The translations under genes were made by a program, and so were the position numbers. From a candidate division FCPU426 bacterium (GTDB lineage: Bacteria > Oederibacteriota > Muellerivitia > Muellerivitales > Muellerivitaceae), in the NCBI GenBank assembly GCA_027452205.1, contig DAIDGV010000011.1:18864-82863 (forward strand): DNA of 64,000 bases, given 5' to 3'. Shown piece by piece: positions 1-9,098 of the stretch (within the stretch, counting starts at the first letter, position 1; each line of letters opens with the position of its first letter). The notes beneath the pieces were generated by a model that was not told the DNA's origin, did not search any database, and saw only the letters and a list, made by a program, of their open reading frames with translations.

Positions 1-355
1 TGAGGTCTCCGAGGATAAAAAGCACCAGGCCCGCAACTTCCAGTTCTTCGGCGCGCCGGTCGTCATTTATCTTTGCATGGATAAAAGCCTGGGTTTTTGG
101 TCCATCTTCGACCTGGGGCTTTTGACCCAAAGCATCCTGCTGGAAGCCAGGGAATGGGGATTGGATACCGCCCCGGCCTTGATGCTGGTGGCCTACCCGG
201 ACATCATCCGGGAAGAATTGGCGATCCCGAACCATCTCTCGGTGGTCTTCGGGATAGCCTTGGGTTACGCGGCGGAGGGAAGCCGTCCCGGGGAATTCAA
301 AAGCCCCCGCCGGCCCTTGTCCGAAGTGGTCCATTACAGCGGTTTTGGGACCTAA
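1..355 (+). CDS. Nitroreductase family protein, C-terminal part (truncated by window edge)
   Basis: The open frame enters from the left edge (first complete codon at base 2) and ends at TAA 353-355. The visible 117 residues carry the C-terminal pattern of FMN-dependent nitroreductases: an 'MD...W...DLG...Q..LLEA...GLDTAP' helix, a 'YPD..REEL.IP' segment, then 'FGIALGYA' and the late 'R.PLSEVVHY.GF' tail. These enzymes use NAD(P)H to reduce nitroaromatics, quinones or enones in the cytoplasm. The flavin-binding N-terminus is outside the window, so the substrate cannot be judged. It is followed by about 100 bp that carry the TetR operator-like palindrome. Confidence 0.75.
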   Translation, partial: EVSEDKKHQARNFQFFGAPVVIYLCMDKSLGFWSIFDLGLLTQSILLEAREWGLDTAPALMLVAYPDIIREELAIPNHLSVVFGIALGYAAEGSRPGEFKSPRRPLSEVVHYSGFGT

Positions 356-425
356 CTTCGATTCCTGATCCGATGGTTTTCTGATATCCCAACATGATCG
401 CGGCCCTTGACAGGGCCGGCCAATA

Positions 426-443
426 ATTATACGGTCGTATAAT
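426..443. promoter_or_regulatory. Palindromic operator-like site before the TetR gene
   Basis: The sequence ATTATACG-GT-CGTATAAT is a perfect inverted repeat with 8-base arms and a 2-base centre. It ends 16 nt before the ATG of the TetR-family gene, overlapping where promoter or leader would be. Size, symmetry and place fit an autoregulatory TetR operator controlling the whole exporter operon. The assignment is inferred from position. Confidence 0.6.
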
Positions 444-459
444 AATTAAAGGAGCAATC

Positions 460-1122
460 ATGCCGAGGCCATCCCAAAATACGGACCAGCAATTGGTGGA
501 GGCGGCCCGGGACCTGATGCGGTCCGCGGGGATCAGCCAGCTTAACCTACGCCAAGTGGCGAAAAAGGCCGGTGTCAACCTGGGGATGTTCCACTACCAC
601 TTCAAGACCAAAGAAGCCTTCACCCGCCGGGTCCTTCAGGAAACTTATGACAAATTCTTCCAGGAATTCACCCTGGAGTCCTCCAAGGACGGCGAAACTT
701 TGGGTCAATTGAGAGGCGCCCTTGTCGCCCTGGGCAAGTTCGCGGTCCGCAACCGACGGATGTTCCTGGCGATCCTGCATGACGTGCTGAACAAGGACAA
801 GGTGGTCCTTGATTTCGTGAAGACCAATATTCCCCGGCATGGGGAAGTGATCGTCGGGCTGGTGCGCAAATGCCAGAAAGAAGGTTCCCTCCGCAAGATG
901 CCTTTGTCCTCGGTCATGCCCTTTCTCATGGGCACGAACGCCTTGCCCGCCATGATGCTGTCCATGATGGAACATTTGGAAATAAAGAGAGTGAGGTTCA
1001 TTCCCTTGAAGTTGATCGCTTTTGAGATCGCCTCCGAGAAAGCCATCGAGAACCGGGTGGACCTGGCCCTTTCGGCCCTCAGGCCTCTCACAATACAAAG
1101 TAAGTCGAGGAGGGGAAGGTAA
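460..1122 (+). CDS. TetR/AcrR-family transcriptional regulator
   Basis: A 220-residue protein with an N-terminal TetR helix-turn-helix (about residues 8-55). It shows the family pattern 'AARDLMRSAG...LNLRQVAKKAGVNLGMFHYHFKTKEAF', including the Y-H-F-K-T-K-E signature of the recognition and fourth helices. The remaining all-helical part would bind ligand and dimerise. It is the first gene of the exporter operon: its TAA overlaps the ATG of the TolC gene by one base, so it is co-transcribed with what it probably represses. An 18-bp palindrome lies just upstream and AAAGGAG serves as ribosome binding site. The inducer is unknown. Confidence 0.9.
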   Translation: MPRPSQNTDQQLVEAARDLMRSAGISQLNLRQVAKKAGVNLGMFHYHFKTKEAFTRRVLQETYDKFFQEFTLESSKDGETLGQLRGALVALGKFAVRNRRMFLAILHDVLNKDKVVLDFVKTNIPRHGEVIVGLVRKCQKEGSLRKMPLSSVMPFLMGTNALPAMMLSMMEHLEIKRVRFIPLKLIAFEIASEKAIENRVDLALSALRPLTIQSKSRRGR

Positions 1123-2492
1123 TGAAACGGAACAAGAATTTTCAATGGGTCCTTTGGGGATCGATCCTCTTGGCGGTCCAAGCCAACGCGGGTCCGGCCC
1201 GGTTGAAGTTATCGCTCAACAAAATGGTCCAGAAGGCACTGACGAATTCGCCTAAGTTGGGAGCGGCCCAATTGGCCTATGAATCCGCCAAAAGCGAGGC
1301 CAGCGCCATGAACGCAGCGGAATTCCCCCGGTTGGGCGTGAGCGGTAATTATTTCTATCAGACCTATGTCCCGGCCTTTTCCGTCTCACCCGCGGCTCCC
1401 CAGGTGGCTTTTGGCGAGAGCAACAACTGGAGCGCTTGGGCGACCTTGAACTGGAACTTGTGGGACTTCCGGTCCCAGCATGCCTTGAGCGACAGCGCCT
1501 CCGCTCTGTCCGAATCCCAAAAGGAGACTTATGAGGCGGCTGAACGGCAGTTGCGGCTGGCAGTCCGGCTGGCTTATTTCCAAGTACAGATCAACTTGGA
1601 GCAGGTCCGGCTTTTAGCCGACTCGCTTTCCCTGTCCAAAGCCGAATACGCGGATATTGGACATCAGAACAAATATGGCTCAGCTAGCAAAGTGGACCGC
1701 TTGTCCGCCCATCAAGAGGTGCTCAATTACCAAAGACAGTTCTGGCAAGCCCAGGCCAATTTGGCCCAATCCCTACGGGACCTTTACGCTCTGGTGGGGA
1801 TCGCCGAACCGGCGGACCTGAGCTCGCCGGTGGACGCCCGTATGAAAGACAACCTGCCACCGGAAGTTGAGAATCCCACCGTTTGGTTGACCCTGGATGG
1901 GGTGATGGGCTCCCGGGCGGAGCTTGAAAGTGAAGCCTCGGTGCCGCCGGATGACAGCGTGCCCCAACTCAAGACCTACACATACTTGGCGGATTCGGCC
2001 CGCATGGCCGCGGACGCGGTCCATGCCCAGCTTTTCCCCAAGATCACCCTGGCGGCCCAGGCGGGTTATGAGAACCCAGACGGGCCCATCCTTTCGACGG
2101 TGCAACAGAATATCGTGAGCGTTTCGGCCAGTATGCCGATCTTTGATTGGGGGCAGATCGTCAGCGACTCCGATTCGAAACGCAAGCAATCCGAGGTTTA
2201 CCTGAAGGACTTGGCCCAGGCCAAATTGGACCTGTGGAGGGATTGGAACAAGGGGAAAGACAATCTGAGGTCCCTGGAGCATCAGGAAACCCTGAACGAG
2301 ACCGATGTGAGCGAGACCAGGCAACTGGCCAAGCTGACCTATCAAGCCTATAAGGCGGGCGGTACCCGATTCCTGGAAGTCCAGACCGCCAATGTGGAGG
2401 CCTTGAACGCCAAGATCCAGGCGGTGGCCAACGACGTTCAGATCCTGATGCAGTTGGCGGTGTTGTCGTCTTTAGCGGGAAGCAGCAACTAA
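1122..2492 (+). CDS. TolC-family outer-membrane efflux protein
   Basis: A 456-residue protein with a signal peptide (cleavage near residue 23, after QANA). It is followed by two repeats of long amphipathic helices typical of the outer membrane efflux family: 'LNKMVQKALTNSPKLGAAQLAYESAKSEASAMNAAEFPRLGVSGNY' in the first half, and the equivalent 'AADAVHAQLFPKITLAAQAGYENP' in the second. TolC-type trimers form the outer-membrane channel of tripartite pumps. The start overlaps the stop of the TetR gene by one base, and the HlyD adaptor gene follows 15 nt downstream. Together with the ABC-2 genes this would make a complete trans-envelope exporter. Confidence 0.9.
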   Translation: MKRNKNFQWVLWGSILLAVQANAGPARLKLSLNKMVQKALTNSPKLGAAQLAYESAKSEASAMNAAEFPRLGVSGNYFYQTYVPAFSVSPAAPQVAFGESNNWSAWATLNWNLWDFRSQHALSDSASALSESQKETYEAAERQLRLAVRLAYFQVQINLEQVRLLADSLSLSKAEYADIGHQNKYGSASKVDRLSAHQEVLNYQRQFWQAQANLAQSLRDLYALVGIAEPADLSSPVDARMKDNLPPEVENPTVWLTLDGVMGSRAELESEASVPPDDSVPQLKTYTYLADSARMAADAVHAQLFPKITLAAQAGYENPDGPILSTVQQNIVSVSASMPIFDWGQIVSDSDSKRKQSEVYLKDLAQAKLDLWRDWNKGKDNLRSLEHQETLNETDVSETRQLAKLTYQAYKAGGTRFLEVQTANVEALNAKIQAVANDVQILMQLAVLSSLAGSSN

Positions 2493-2507
2493 CCTAAGGA
2501 GCTCGGC

Positions 2508-3239
2508 ATGAAAAAACGACTGAAGTTCATCATTCCCCTGGCGCTGGTCGCCATCGCGGCGCTGGTCTATTGGCGCATCATCAGCACCAAGTTCGCTTAC
2601 GCGGGCACCGTGGAAGCCACCGAAGTGGATGTGGCGGCTCAGGAACCCTCCACCATCCTGACCCGGCCGGTGGACGAGGGGCAGGCGGTGACCCAAGGCC
2701 AGGTGATGGCCACCCTGGATGGGACGGATTACAAGATCCAGCAAAGCCTGGCCCAGGACGATTACAACCGGGGTGTGAAACTTTTCAAGAGCGGTTCCAT
2801 GTCCCAAGAAAACTTCAATCACCTACAGTCCCAGAAACAACTGGCGGACCTGCATGTGGAATGGTGCACTATCACTGCGCCCATCACGGGCCGGGTGCTG
2901 ACCAAATACCATGAACCCGGCGAATGGGTGGGACCGGGCACCAAGCTTTTTACCCTGGGGGACCTGCGGCAGGTCTGGTGCTATTTTTATGTTCCCCAGC
3001 CGGTGTTGGTGAAGATCAACTATGGCCAAAAGATCCAGGCCCGGCTTCCCGAACTGCCCAATCAGGCCTTTCAAGGGACCATCACCCATATCAATGACGA
3101 GGCCGAATTCACGCCGAAGAACGTGCAGACCGAACAAGAACGGACCCGTCTTATTTACGGCGTGAAGATCACCTTTGATAACCCCCAAGGTTTGCTCAAA
3201 CCGGGCATGACCTTGGAAGCGGACCTGCCGAAAGAATAG
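2508..3239 (+). CDS. HlyD-family periplasmic adaptor (membrane fusion protein)
   Basis: A 243-residue protein with an N-terminal membrane anchor (residues 8-24). A split biotinyl-lipoyl-like domain follows, with halves 'VDEGQAVTQGQVMATLDGTDY' and 'ITAPITGRVLTKYHEPGEWVGPGTKLFTLGDL', and then a beta-barrel with the C-terminal 'LKPGMTLEADL' motif. The coiled-coil hairpin between the lipoyl halves is very short (about 45 residues), shorter than in AcrA or MacA, so contact with TolC may differ. Ribosome site TAAGGAG precedes the ATG. It resembles YbhG of the E. coli YbhGFSR system, which is the best analogue of the whole operon. Confidence 0.87.
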   Translation: MKKRLKFIIPLALVAIAALVYWRIISTKFAYAGTVEATEVDVAAQEPSTILTRPVDEGQAVTQGQVMATLDGTDYKIQQSLAQDDYNRGVKLFKSGSMSQENFNHLQSQKQLADLHVEWCTITAPITGRVLTKYHEPGEWVGPGTKLFTLGDLRQVWCYFYVPQPVLVKINYGQKIQARLPELPNQAFQGTITHINDEAEFTPKNVQTEQERTRLIYGVKITFDNPQGLLKPGMTLEADLPKE

Positions 3240-3246
3240 AGGCCTT

Positions 3247-3996
3247 ATGGCGCCAGGGATCAGCATCCGGATCGAGGGCATCACCAAATTCATGGGCTCG
3301 AACGAGGCCCTGGAGAAGGTGAGTTTTACATTCGAGGCCGGCCAATTGCACGGCCTGATCGGGCCGGAGGGGTCGGGCAAGACGACCTTGCTGCGCCACA
3401 TGATCGGTCTTTTGAAGCCCAATGAAGGCCGGGTGGTCTATCTGGATGACGGGAAAGTTGTGCCTTTTTCGGAAGTGAGGCCCCACATGGCCTATATGCC
3501 CCAATTGCAAAGTCTCTATTCGGACCTTTCCATCGGCGAGCATTTGGATTTCTTCCGCGATCTCTACCAGATCCCCGAAAAGATCTACCGGGAACGGCGT
3601 CAAGAACTACTACAAGTCACGAGACTTGAACCTTTCCAAGACCGGCCCGCGGGCGATCTCTCGGGCGGGATGTACAAAAAACTGGGGCTCATGTGCGCTT
3701 TGCTCCAATCACCCAACTTGATGTTGTTGGACGAGCCCACCACCGGGGTGGACCCCATCAGCCGCCGGGAATTCTGGGAACTGCTCTACCGCCTGCGGGA
3801 ACAAGGCATCCTCATCATCATTACCACCGCTTATATGGATGAGGCGGAACGCTGCGACCGGGTGCATTTGCTGGAACACGGCAAGATGCTGGCCAGCGGC
3901 GAGCCCCGGGAAGTGATGCGCCAGCAAGGCGTGGCCAGCTTCGAGGAATTGTTCCTGCGTCACGCGAAAGAAGAGGCCGGCCATGTTGTCCGTTGA
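3247..3996 (+). CDS. ABC-2 exporter ATPase, YbhF N-half-like
   Basis: A 249-residue nucleotide-binding domain with Walker A 'GPEGSGKTT' (about residues 39-47), the signature 'LSGGMYKKLGLM' and Walker B 'LMLLDEPTTGVDP'. The H-loop His, normally in 'TTHYMDEAE', is replaced by Ala195 ('TTAYMDEAE'), so this site may bind ATP without hydrolysing it normally. The next gene encodes a second ATPase with an intact H-loop, overlapping by 14 bases. The pair corresponds to the two halves of YbhF-type ATPases split into separate genes. It would energise the ABC-2 permeases downstream. Confidence 0.88.
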   Translation: MAPGISIRIEGITKFMGSNEALEKVSFTFEAGQLHGLIGPEGSGKTTLLRHMIGLLKPNEGRVVYLDDGKVVPFSEVRPHMAYMPQLQSLYSDLSIGEHLDFFRDLYQIPEKIYRERRQELLQVTRLEPFQDRPAGDLSGGMYKKLGLMCALLQSPNLMLLDEPTTGVDPISRREFWELLYRLREQGILIIITTAYMDEAERCDRVHLLEHGKMLASGEPREVMRQQGVASFEELFLRHAKEEAGHVVR

Positions 3997-4897
3997 CGTG
4001 AAAGACCTCGCGGTCCAATTCGGTGATTTCACCGCAGTGGACCATATCTCGTTCCAGGTGAACCAAGGCGAGATCTTCGGTTTCCTCGGCGCCAACGGGG
4101 CGGGCAAGACCACGACTATCCGGGTCCTTTGCGGACTCTTGATCCCCACCGGAGGGGAAGTAAGCGTGGCGGGGTTGAACCTGAAGGATGGTTTGGAGCC
4201 GGTCAAGACCAAGGTCGGTTATATGTCGCAAAAGTTCACGCTTTACCAGGATATGACGGTCACCGAGAACCTGGATTTCACCGCGGCCCTGCACCGGATC
4301 CCCTCAGCGGTTTATGAACAACGAAAGAAAGAACTTTTGGAATTCATCGGTTTCCGGGAAAAGACCAGCCGGTTGGTGCGGGAACTTTCGGGCGGGACCA
4401 AACAAGAGGTTTCCCTGGTAGCGGCCTTACTGCACGATCCGGATATCGTGTTCCTGGACGAACCGACGGCGGGGGTTTCCCCGGCGGCCCGGGCCCGGTT
4501 CTGGTCGCTGATCCGCCAATTGTCCGCCCGGGGTAAAACGGTCTTCGTGACCACCCACTATATGGATGAAGCCGAGCAATGCGGCCGTATCGCCCTGATG
4601 CGGGACGGGCGGATCATCGCCCTGGACAGCCCGGAAAACCTGAAAAAGAAAGCCTTCCCCGAACCGCTTTTCGAACTGACCCCGCTGGGGCCCTCGAGAA
4701 CCTGGCTGGGCGAGCTGCATGCGCAGGAAATGGTCCTGGATGTGAATCCCTATGGCATGCGTTACCACGTCGTAGTGAAGAACGCCGAGGATTTTAAAAA
4801 GATCGTGGGGCGATGGTCCTCGGATTTTGAAAGCCGTCCTATCGCCCCTTCTTTGGAGGATGTGTTCATTCACTTGGTGGAAGGGAGGACCCCGTGA
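3983..4897 (+). CDS. ABC-2 exporter ATPase with intact catalytic motifs
   Basis: A 304-residue ABC ATPase. Walker A 'GANGAGKTTTIR' is at about residue 35, and 'LSGGTKQEVSLVAALL' is the signature. Walker B 'IVFLDEPTAGVSP' and H-loop 'VTTHYMDEAEQC' are both complete. An extension of about 80 residues beyond the catalytic core is typical of drug-export ABC-2 ATPases. The start lies inside the preceding ATPase gene (14-base overlap), and the end overlaps the first permease gene by four bases, showing tight translational coupling. It probably forms a heterodimer with the degenerate partner upstream. Confidence 0.9.
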   Translation: MLSVDVKDLAVQFGDFTAVDHISFQVNQGEIFGFLGANGAGKTTTIRVLCGLLIPTGGEVSVAGLNLKDGLEPVKTKVGYMSQKFTLYQDMTVTENLDFTAALHRIPSAVYEQRKKELLEFIGFREKTSRLVRELSGGTKQEVSLVAALLHDPDIVFLDEPTAGVSPAARARFWSLIRQLSARGKTVFVTTHYMDEAEQCGRIALMRDGRIIALDSPENLKKKAFPEPLFELTPLGPSRTWLGELHAQEMVLDVNPYGMRYHVVVKNAEDFKKIVGRWSSDFESRPIAPSLEDVFIHLVEGRTP

Positions 4898-6018
4898 ACG
4901 GTTCCTTCTTTCAATTTGTCCGCGCCTTTTCCATCGCCCGCAAGGAAGTGCGCCATATCCTGCGGGACCCTTTTACCTTGGGATTGGCGCTGGGATTGCC
5001 ATTATTGATGGTGCTTTTCTTCGGTTACGCCATGGATTTCAACGTTCACGATATCAACCTGACGGTCTATGACCAGGACCACAGCCGATCTTCCCGGGAA
5101 TTGGCCGAGGTGTTCCAGTCCTCGGGTTACTTTCATTTGAATTACCGGTCTTTGAACGGAAAACCCGCGGAGACATTGGATTCCCAACAGGCCAAGGCGG
5201 CCCTTTTCATCGAACCCAAGTTCGAGGAGAACCTTTCCCGCCTCGGAACCTCCAGCGCCCAAGTGCTTATCGACGGGTCGGACAACTCCACTGCCGGGGT
5301 CATTGGCGGTTACCTTTCGGGTATCCAGACCGCGGCCATCGGCCGTATCACGGGCAAGACCCTGGTCCAACCGGTGAGCGTGGATACCCGGTACCTCTAT
5401 AACGGGGAGCTGAATAGCCGCTGGTTCACGGTGCCCGGCCTGTCGGTGGTGGTCTTGGCCATTTTGGGCATCATGTTGACCGCCATCACGGTGGCACGGG
5501 AATGGGAAAGGGGTTCCATGGAACTGCTGCTTTCGACCCCGGTGTCCCCTCTGGAGATCATCATCGGCAAGCTGGCTCCTTATCTGGTCATGGGGCTTGT
5601 GGCCCAGGTCATCATTTATGTGGCCGCTCGTGTACTTTTTGGCGTGCCCTTCGAGGGTAGTCACTTGTTGCTTTTCGTGGGCACCGTCTTGTTCCTGGCG
5701 GCTTGCATGGCCCAAGGTCTCCTGATCTCGGTCACGACCCGCCACCAGATCGCCGCCATCCAGTTCTCCCAAATGATGGGGCAGCTTCCCTCGCTGATGT
5801 TGTCAGGTTTCATCTTTCCCATCGAGAGCATGCCGGTATTCTTTCAATACTTCACCATGATCTTTCCGGCGAGATGGTTCATGGTGGTGGTAAGGGGGGT
5901 CTTTTTGCGGGGAGCGGGGCTTACCGAGCTGGCGGGCCCGCTTTTCGTGCTTTTGTTGATGGATATCTTCTTCATCACCATGGCGGTGAGGCGCTTTAAA
6001 CGGGATGTGGAGCCATGA
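4894..6018 (+). CDS. ABC-2 family permease, pair A first subunit (YbhS-like)
   Basis: A 374-residue membrane protein with the ABC2_membrane_3 layout. One N-terminal membrane helix (about 25-45, 'LGLALGLPLLMVLFFGYAMDF') is followed by a large periplasmic domain and five or six C-terminal helices. The 'ARKEVRHILRDPFTL' start and the 'VAREWERGSMELLLSTPVSPLEIIIGK' coupling segment are standard in drug/ion ABC-2 exporters. It overlaps both neighbours by four bases (ATGA). A close paralogue, sharing for example 'VYDQDHSRSSR/VYDRDHSRASR', is encoded at 7914-9098. Confidence 0.9.
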   Translation: MNGSFFQFVRAFSIARKEVRHILRDPFTLGLALGLPLLMVLFFGYAMDFNVHDINLTVYDQDHSRSSRELAEVFQSSGYFHLNYRSLNGKPAETLDSQQAKAALFIEPKFEENLSRLGTSSAQVLIDGSDNSTAGVIGGYLSGIQTAAIGRITGKTLVQPVSVDTRYLYNGELNSRWFTVPGLSVVVLAILGIMLTAITVAREWERGSMELLLSTPVSPLEIIIGKLAPYLVMGLVAQVIIYVAARVLFGVPFEGSHLLLFVGTVLFLAACMAQGLLISVTTRHQIAAIQFSQMMGQLPSLMLSGFIFPIESMPVFFQYFTMIFPARWFMVVVRGVFLRGAGLTELAGPLFVLLLMDIFFITMAVRRFKRDVEP

Positions 6019-7130
6019 TGAAACTCAAGATCAGCCCCATCATGATGGGGTTCATCAAAAAGGAATTGGTCCAGACCCTGCGGGATCCGCGCATGCGTAT
6101 CCTTTTGTTCGTGGCGCCGGTCATCCAATTGGTCCTTTTCGGGTTGGCGATCAATACGGATATCAAGAACATCAAGCTGGCGGTGGTCTATAAGCCCAAT
6201 GACGTGATCTGCCGGAAGATCGAGGACCATTGTTACGGTTCCGGATGGTTCATTCGGGCCCCCCAGCCCGACGGGGACGCCACCGCGCTCATCCGCTCCG
6301 GCAAGGCCGACGCGGTATTACTGGCCCCTGAAGGCGGATTGACCCGGGCCCTGGAAAGGGGAGGGGGTCACCTGCAACTGCTCATTGATTCGGAAAATAT
6401 CGTGAAGGCCCAAAGTGCCGAAGGCTATGTACAAGCCATCGTGAGCCAAACGGTGGCGGAACAGACCCGCGTGACCGCCCCGCCTCCGCCGATCCAATTC
6501 GTGACCCGGTATCTTTATAACCCTGAACTGGAGTCATCCTTTTATATGGTGCCGGGCGTCCTTTGCATGATCCTCCTCATTTCCACCATGGTCCTGACCA
6601 GTTCCTCCATCGCCCGGGAAAAGGAGTTGGGCACCTTTGAATCGCTCATCGCCTCGCCGGCCAGTTCCCGGGAGATCCTCTTGGGTAAGACGGTACCTTA
6701 TGTCATCCTTGGCATGGTCGAGATGCTGCTGGTATTAGGGGTAGCGGTCTTCGGTTTTCATGTGCCCATGCGCGGGCCGTTATGGATGCTCATCCTGGCG
6801 GCAATGGCTTTCGTCATCAATACGGTCAGTATGGGGGTGTTGCTCTCAAGCTTCGTGCAGAACCAGCAACAATCCGCCATGTTCGGGTTCCTGTTCATCT
6901 TCCCGGCGATCCAACTTTCGGGCCTGACCTATCCCATCGAGAACATGCCCTGGGTGTTGAAACCCTTCGCTTATGTGGATCCGGTCCAGTTCTTCGTGGC
7001 CTTGCTCCGCAACATCATGCTCAAGGGTGGCGATCCTTTCCTGGTCTCTCAATATATCGGAGCCCTGCTGCTGACCGGTGTCTTCGCCATTTGGGTGGCC
7101 TCCCACCGGTTCCGTCAAACATTGAATTAG
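6015..7130 (+). CDS. ABC-2 family permease, pair A second subunit (YbhR-like)
   Basis: A 371-residue membrane protein beginning 'FIKKELVQTLRDPRMRILLFVAPVIQLVLFGLAINTD', the N-terminal helix of ABC2_membrane_3 permeases. A periplasmic domain follows, then a C-terminal helix bundle with 'AREKELGTFESLIASPASSREILLGK' as ATPase-coupling segment. It would pair with the preceding permease. The paralogous gene at 9095-10201 has the same architecture and near-identical landmarks ('SGLTYPIENMPWVL' versus 'SGLGFPVENMPLIL'), showing that the permease pair was duplicated. Confidence 0.9.
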   Translation: MMKLKISPIMMGFIKKELVQTLRDPRMRILLFVAPVIQLVLFGLAINTDIKNIKLAVVYKPNDVICRKIEDHCYGSGWFIRAPQPDGDATALIRSGKADAVLLAPEGGLTRALERGGGHLQLLIDSENIVKAQSAEGYVQAIVSQTVAEQTRVTAPPPPIQFVTRYLYNPELESSFYMVPGVLCMILLISTMVLTSSSIAREKELGTFESLIASPASSREILLGKTVPYVILGMVEMLLVLGVAVFGFHVPMRGPLWMLILAAMAFVINTVSMGVLLSSFVQNQQQSAMFGFLFIFPAIQLSGLTYPIENMPWVLKPFAYVDPVQFFVALLRNIMLKGGDPFLVSQYIGALLLTGVFAIWVASHRFRQTLN

Positions 7131-7138
7131 GAGAAGGA

Positions 7139-7837
7139 ATGATCCGTTGGTCCTGCCTTGTTATTTTGCTCTCGGTCGATATCGCGCGGGCCGGCATATT
7201 GGGACCCCAAGATCCCCTGGCTCCAGGCCCCATGGCCTTTGATGAGACTTTCTTGTCCCGAACCGTTGAAGTGCTGGAGCCCCGGGCGAACACAGTGAAC
7301 GGTCATTTCGAGGATTGTTATGCCCTGGGCAGGGCCTGCCTTTATCTTTCCCGGTGCCAAGACCTGGATCACCGACGGGATGAGGCCAAACGAACGGTGG
7401 AAGAAGGGGTGCAAAGCGCCCAAAAGGCCGTCTTGTTAGATCCCCGATCGGCGAGGGCCCATAGCTTACTGGCCCTTTTATATGTGACCCAAATCGGGTT
7501 GAACGACTTTTTCGCGGCCATGAGCTTGGGCCCCAAAGCCGGCGAGGAGAATAAAAAGGCGCAAGCGTTGGACGCGAAGGACGCCCAAACCCAACTGGCA
7601 TTGGCGACCCAATATGTGATGGCCCCGCCGATCGGCGGCGGGAATGTAAAAAAGGGGATCCAAGTCCTTCAAATTGTCACCGGCCTGGAGCCGGACTGGG
7701 ACGAGCCCTATTACTGGCTGGCCAAGGCTTACCGCAAAGAGAACGATCGGGTGAATTTTAAAGAGGCCCTTCAAAAAGCGTTGTCGATCGATCCGGACAA
7801 CCGTTCGGCTCGAAGGGAATGGGAGGATTGGCCCTGA
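7139..7837 (+). CDS. Secreted TPR-repeat protein inside the exporter operon
   Basis: A 232-residue protein. I place the start at ATG 7139 (after AGGAGAAGG), which yields a signal peptide 'MIRWSCLVILLSVDIARA'; the open frame itself extends further upstream without a ribosome site. The mature part contains tetratricopeptide-like helices: 'ALGRACLYLSRCQD...', 'QKAVLLDPRSARAHSLLALLYV' and the C-terminal 'YYWLAKAYRKENDRVNFKEALQKALSIDPDN'. TPRs mediate protein contacts, so a periplasmic scaffold for the exporter is plausible but unproven. It sits exactly between the two permease pairs. Confidence 0.75.
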   Translation: MIRWSCLVILLSVDIARAGILGPQDPLAPGPMAFDETFLSRTVEVLEPRANTVNGHFEDCYALGRACLYLSRCQDLDHRRDEAKRTVEEGVQSAQKAVLLDPRSARAHSLLALLYVTQIGLNDFFAAMSLGPKAGEENKKAQALDAKDAQTQLALATQYVMAPPIGGGNVKKGIQVLQIVTGLEPDWDEPYYWLAKAYRKENDRVNFKEALQKALSIDPDNRSARREWEDWP

Positions 7838-7913
7838 ACGGCGTCCTTTATTATGACCCTCATCATGGCCGGATCCCTTGAGGACGCCTAAAGTCCCATA
7901 GAGGGCGACCTTT

Positions 7914-9098
7914 ATGGGACCGAATGACCCAATTGTTCTTGAAAAGCCGATCGTCGTGTCCGAGGGCCGGTTCGAATTGAACGGCGGCCGTATCCTTTCC
8001 ATGGCCCGGAAGGAAACGCGGCATATCCTCCGGGATCCCTATACCTTGACCCTGGCGATCTTCCTGCCGATCTTTTTAGTGGTCTATTTCGGGCTCGCCA
8101 TCGATTTCAATATCCGTAACCTCAGCTTGGCCGTTTATGACCGTGACCACAGCCGGGCTTCCCGGCAGTTGGTGGATATTTTCGGCAGTTCCGGTTTTTT
8201 CCGGATCGAAAAGGGGCAGAGCCCTTCCAATGTGACGGAAAGCCTGGAATCCGAGTCCGCCAAGGCGGTCCTTTTGATCGAACCACACTTCGCCCGGGAC
8301 CTGGGTTCCGGAAAGACGGCACGGGCCCAGGTCCTGTTGGACGGGGCGGACAATTCCACTGTCGGTACCCTTCTGGGTTATTTGGATGGGATCCAACAGT
8401 TGGCATCACGGCGATATTTGTCCCCTAAAGGGGAAAGATCGCGGGTCCCCGCCGTTCGGCTGGCCTCGCGCTATCTTTTTAATCCCCAATTGAGCACGCC
8501 TTGGTTCATCGTTCCCGGTCTCTCGGTGGTGGTGCTTGCTGTCCTCTTCACGTTGTTGACGGCCCTGACAGTCGCGCGGGAATGGGAGAACGGATCCATG
8601 GAAGTGCTTTTGGCCACTCCGATCCGTCCCCTGGAGATCATTTTTGGGAAATTGGTCCCCTATATGGTCATGGGCCTTTTGGTCCAAGCGGCCATCTATC
8701 TGGTGGCCCGGCTGGGATTCGGAATCCCCTTCATGGGCAGCCATCTTTTGTTCCTGGCGGGGAGCCTGCTTTTCATCACAGCCTGTCTGGCGCAAGGTAT
8801 GTGGATCTCGGTGGCGATCCGGCAGCAGCGGGTCGCCATGCAACTGGCCATGATCACGTCCCAACTGCCGGCTTTCTTGCTGTCAGGGTTCATCTTTCCC
8901 GTGGAGAACATGCCGCGATTCTTCCAATGGGTCTCAGCGGTCCTTCCGGCCCGATGGTTCATGACCCTCATCCGGGAAGAGTTCCTAATGGGAACGCCCT
9001 GGATGGACCAAATGGGCCCTTTCGCGGCCCTGATGGGGTTGGACTTCCTTCTCCTGCTCATGGCCTGGAAGAGCTTTAAAAAGGACCTGGAGCCATGA
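7914..9098 (+). CDS. ABC-2 family permease, pair B first subunit
   Basis: A 394-residue paralogue of the permease at 4894-6018. It shares 'ARKETRHILRDPYTL' near the N-terminus, 'NSTVGTLLGYLDGIQ' in the periplasmic domain and 'AREWENGSMEVLLATPIRPLEIIFGK' in the coupling region, with matching membrane segments. The annotated ATG gives about 20 extra N-terminal residues over the paralogue; ATG 8001 is an alternative start. No third ATPase gene accompanies it, so it would have to use the two ATPases encoded upstream. It overlaps the next permease gene by four bases. Confidence 0.88.
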   Translation: MGPNDPIVLEKPIVVSEGRFELNGGRILSMARKETRHILRDPYTLTLAIFLPIFLVVYFGLAIDFNIRNLSLAVYDRDHSRASRQLVDIFGSSGFFRIEKGQSPSNVTESLESESAKAVLLIEPHFARDLGSGKTARAQVLLDGADNSTVGTLLGYLDGIQQLASRRYLSPKGERSRVPAVRLASRYLFNPQLSTPWFIVPGLSVVVLAVLFTLLTALTVAREWENGSMEVLLATPIRPLEIIFGKLVPYMVMGLLVQAAIYLVARLGFGIPFMGSHLLFLAGSLLFITACLAQGMWISVAIRQQRVAMQLAMITSQLPAFLLSGFIFPVENMPRFFQWVSAVLPARWFMTLIREEFLMGTPWMDQMGPFAALMGLDFLLLLMAWKSFKKDLEP

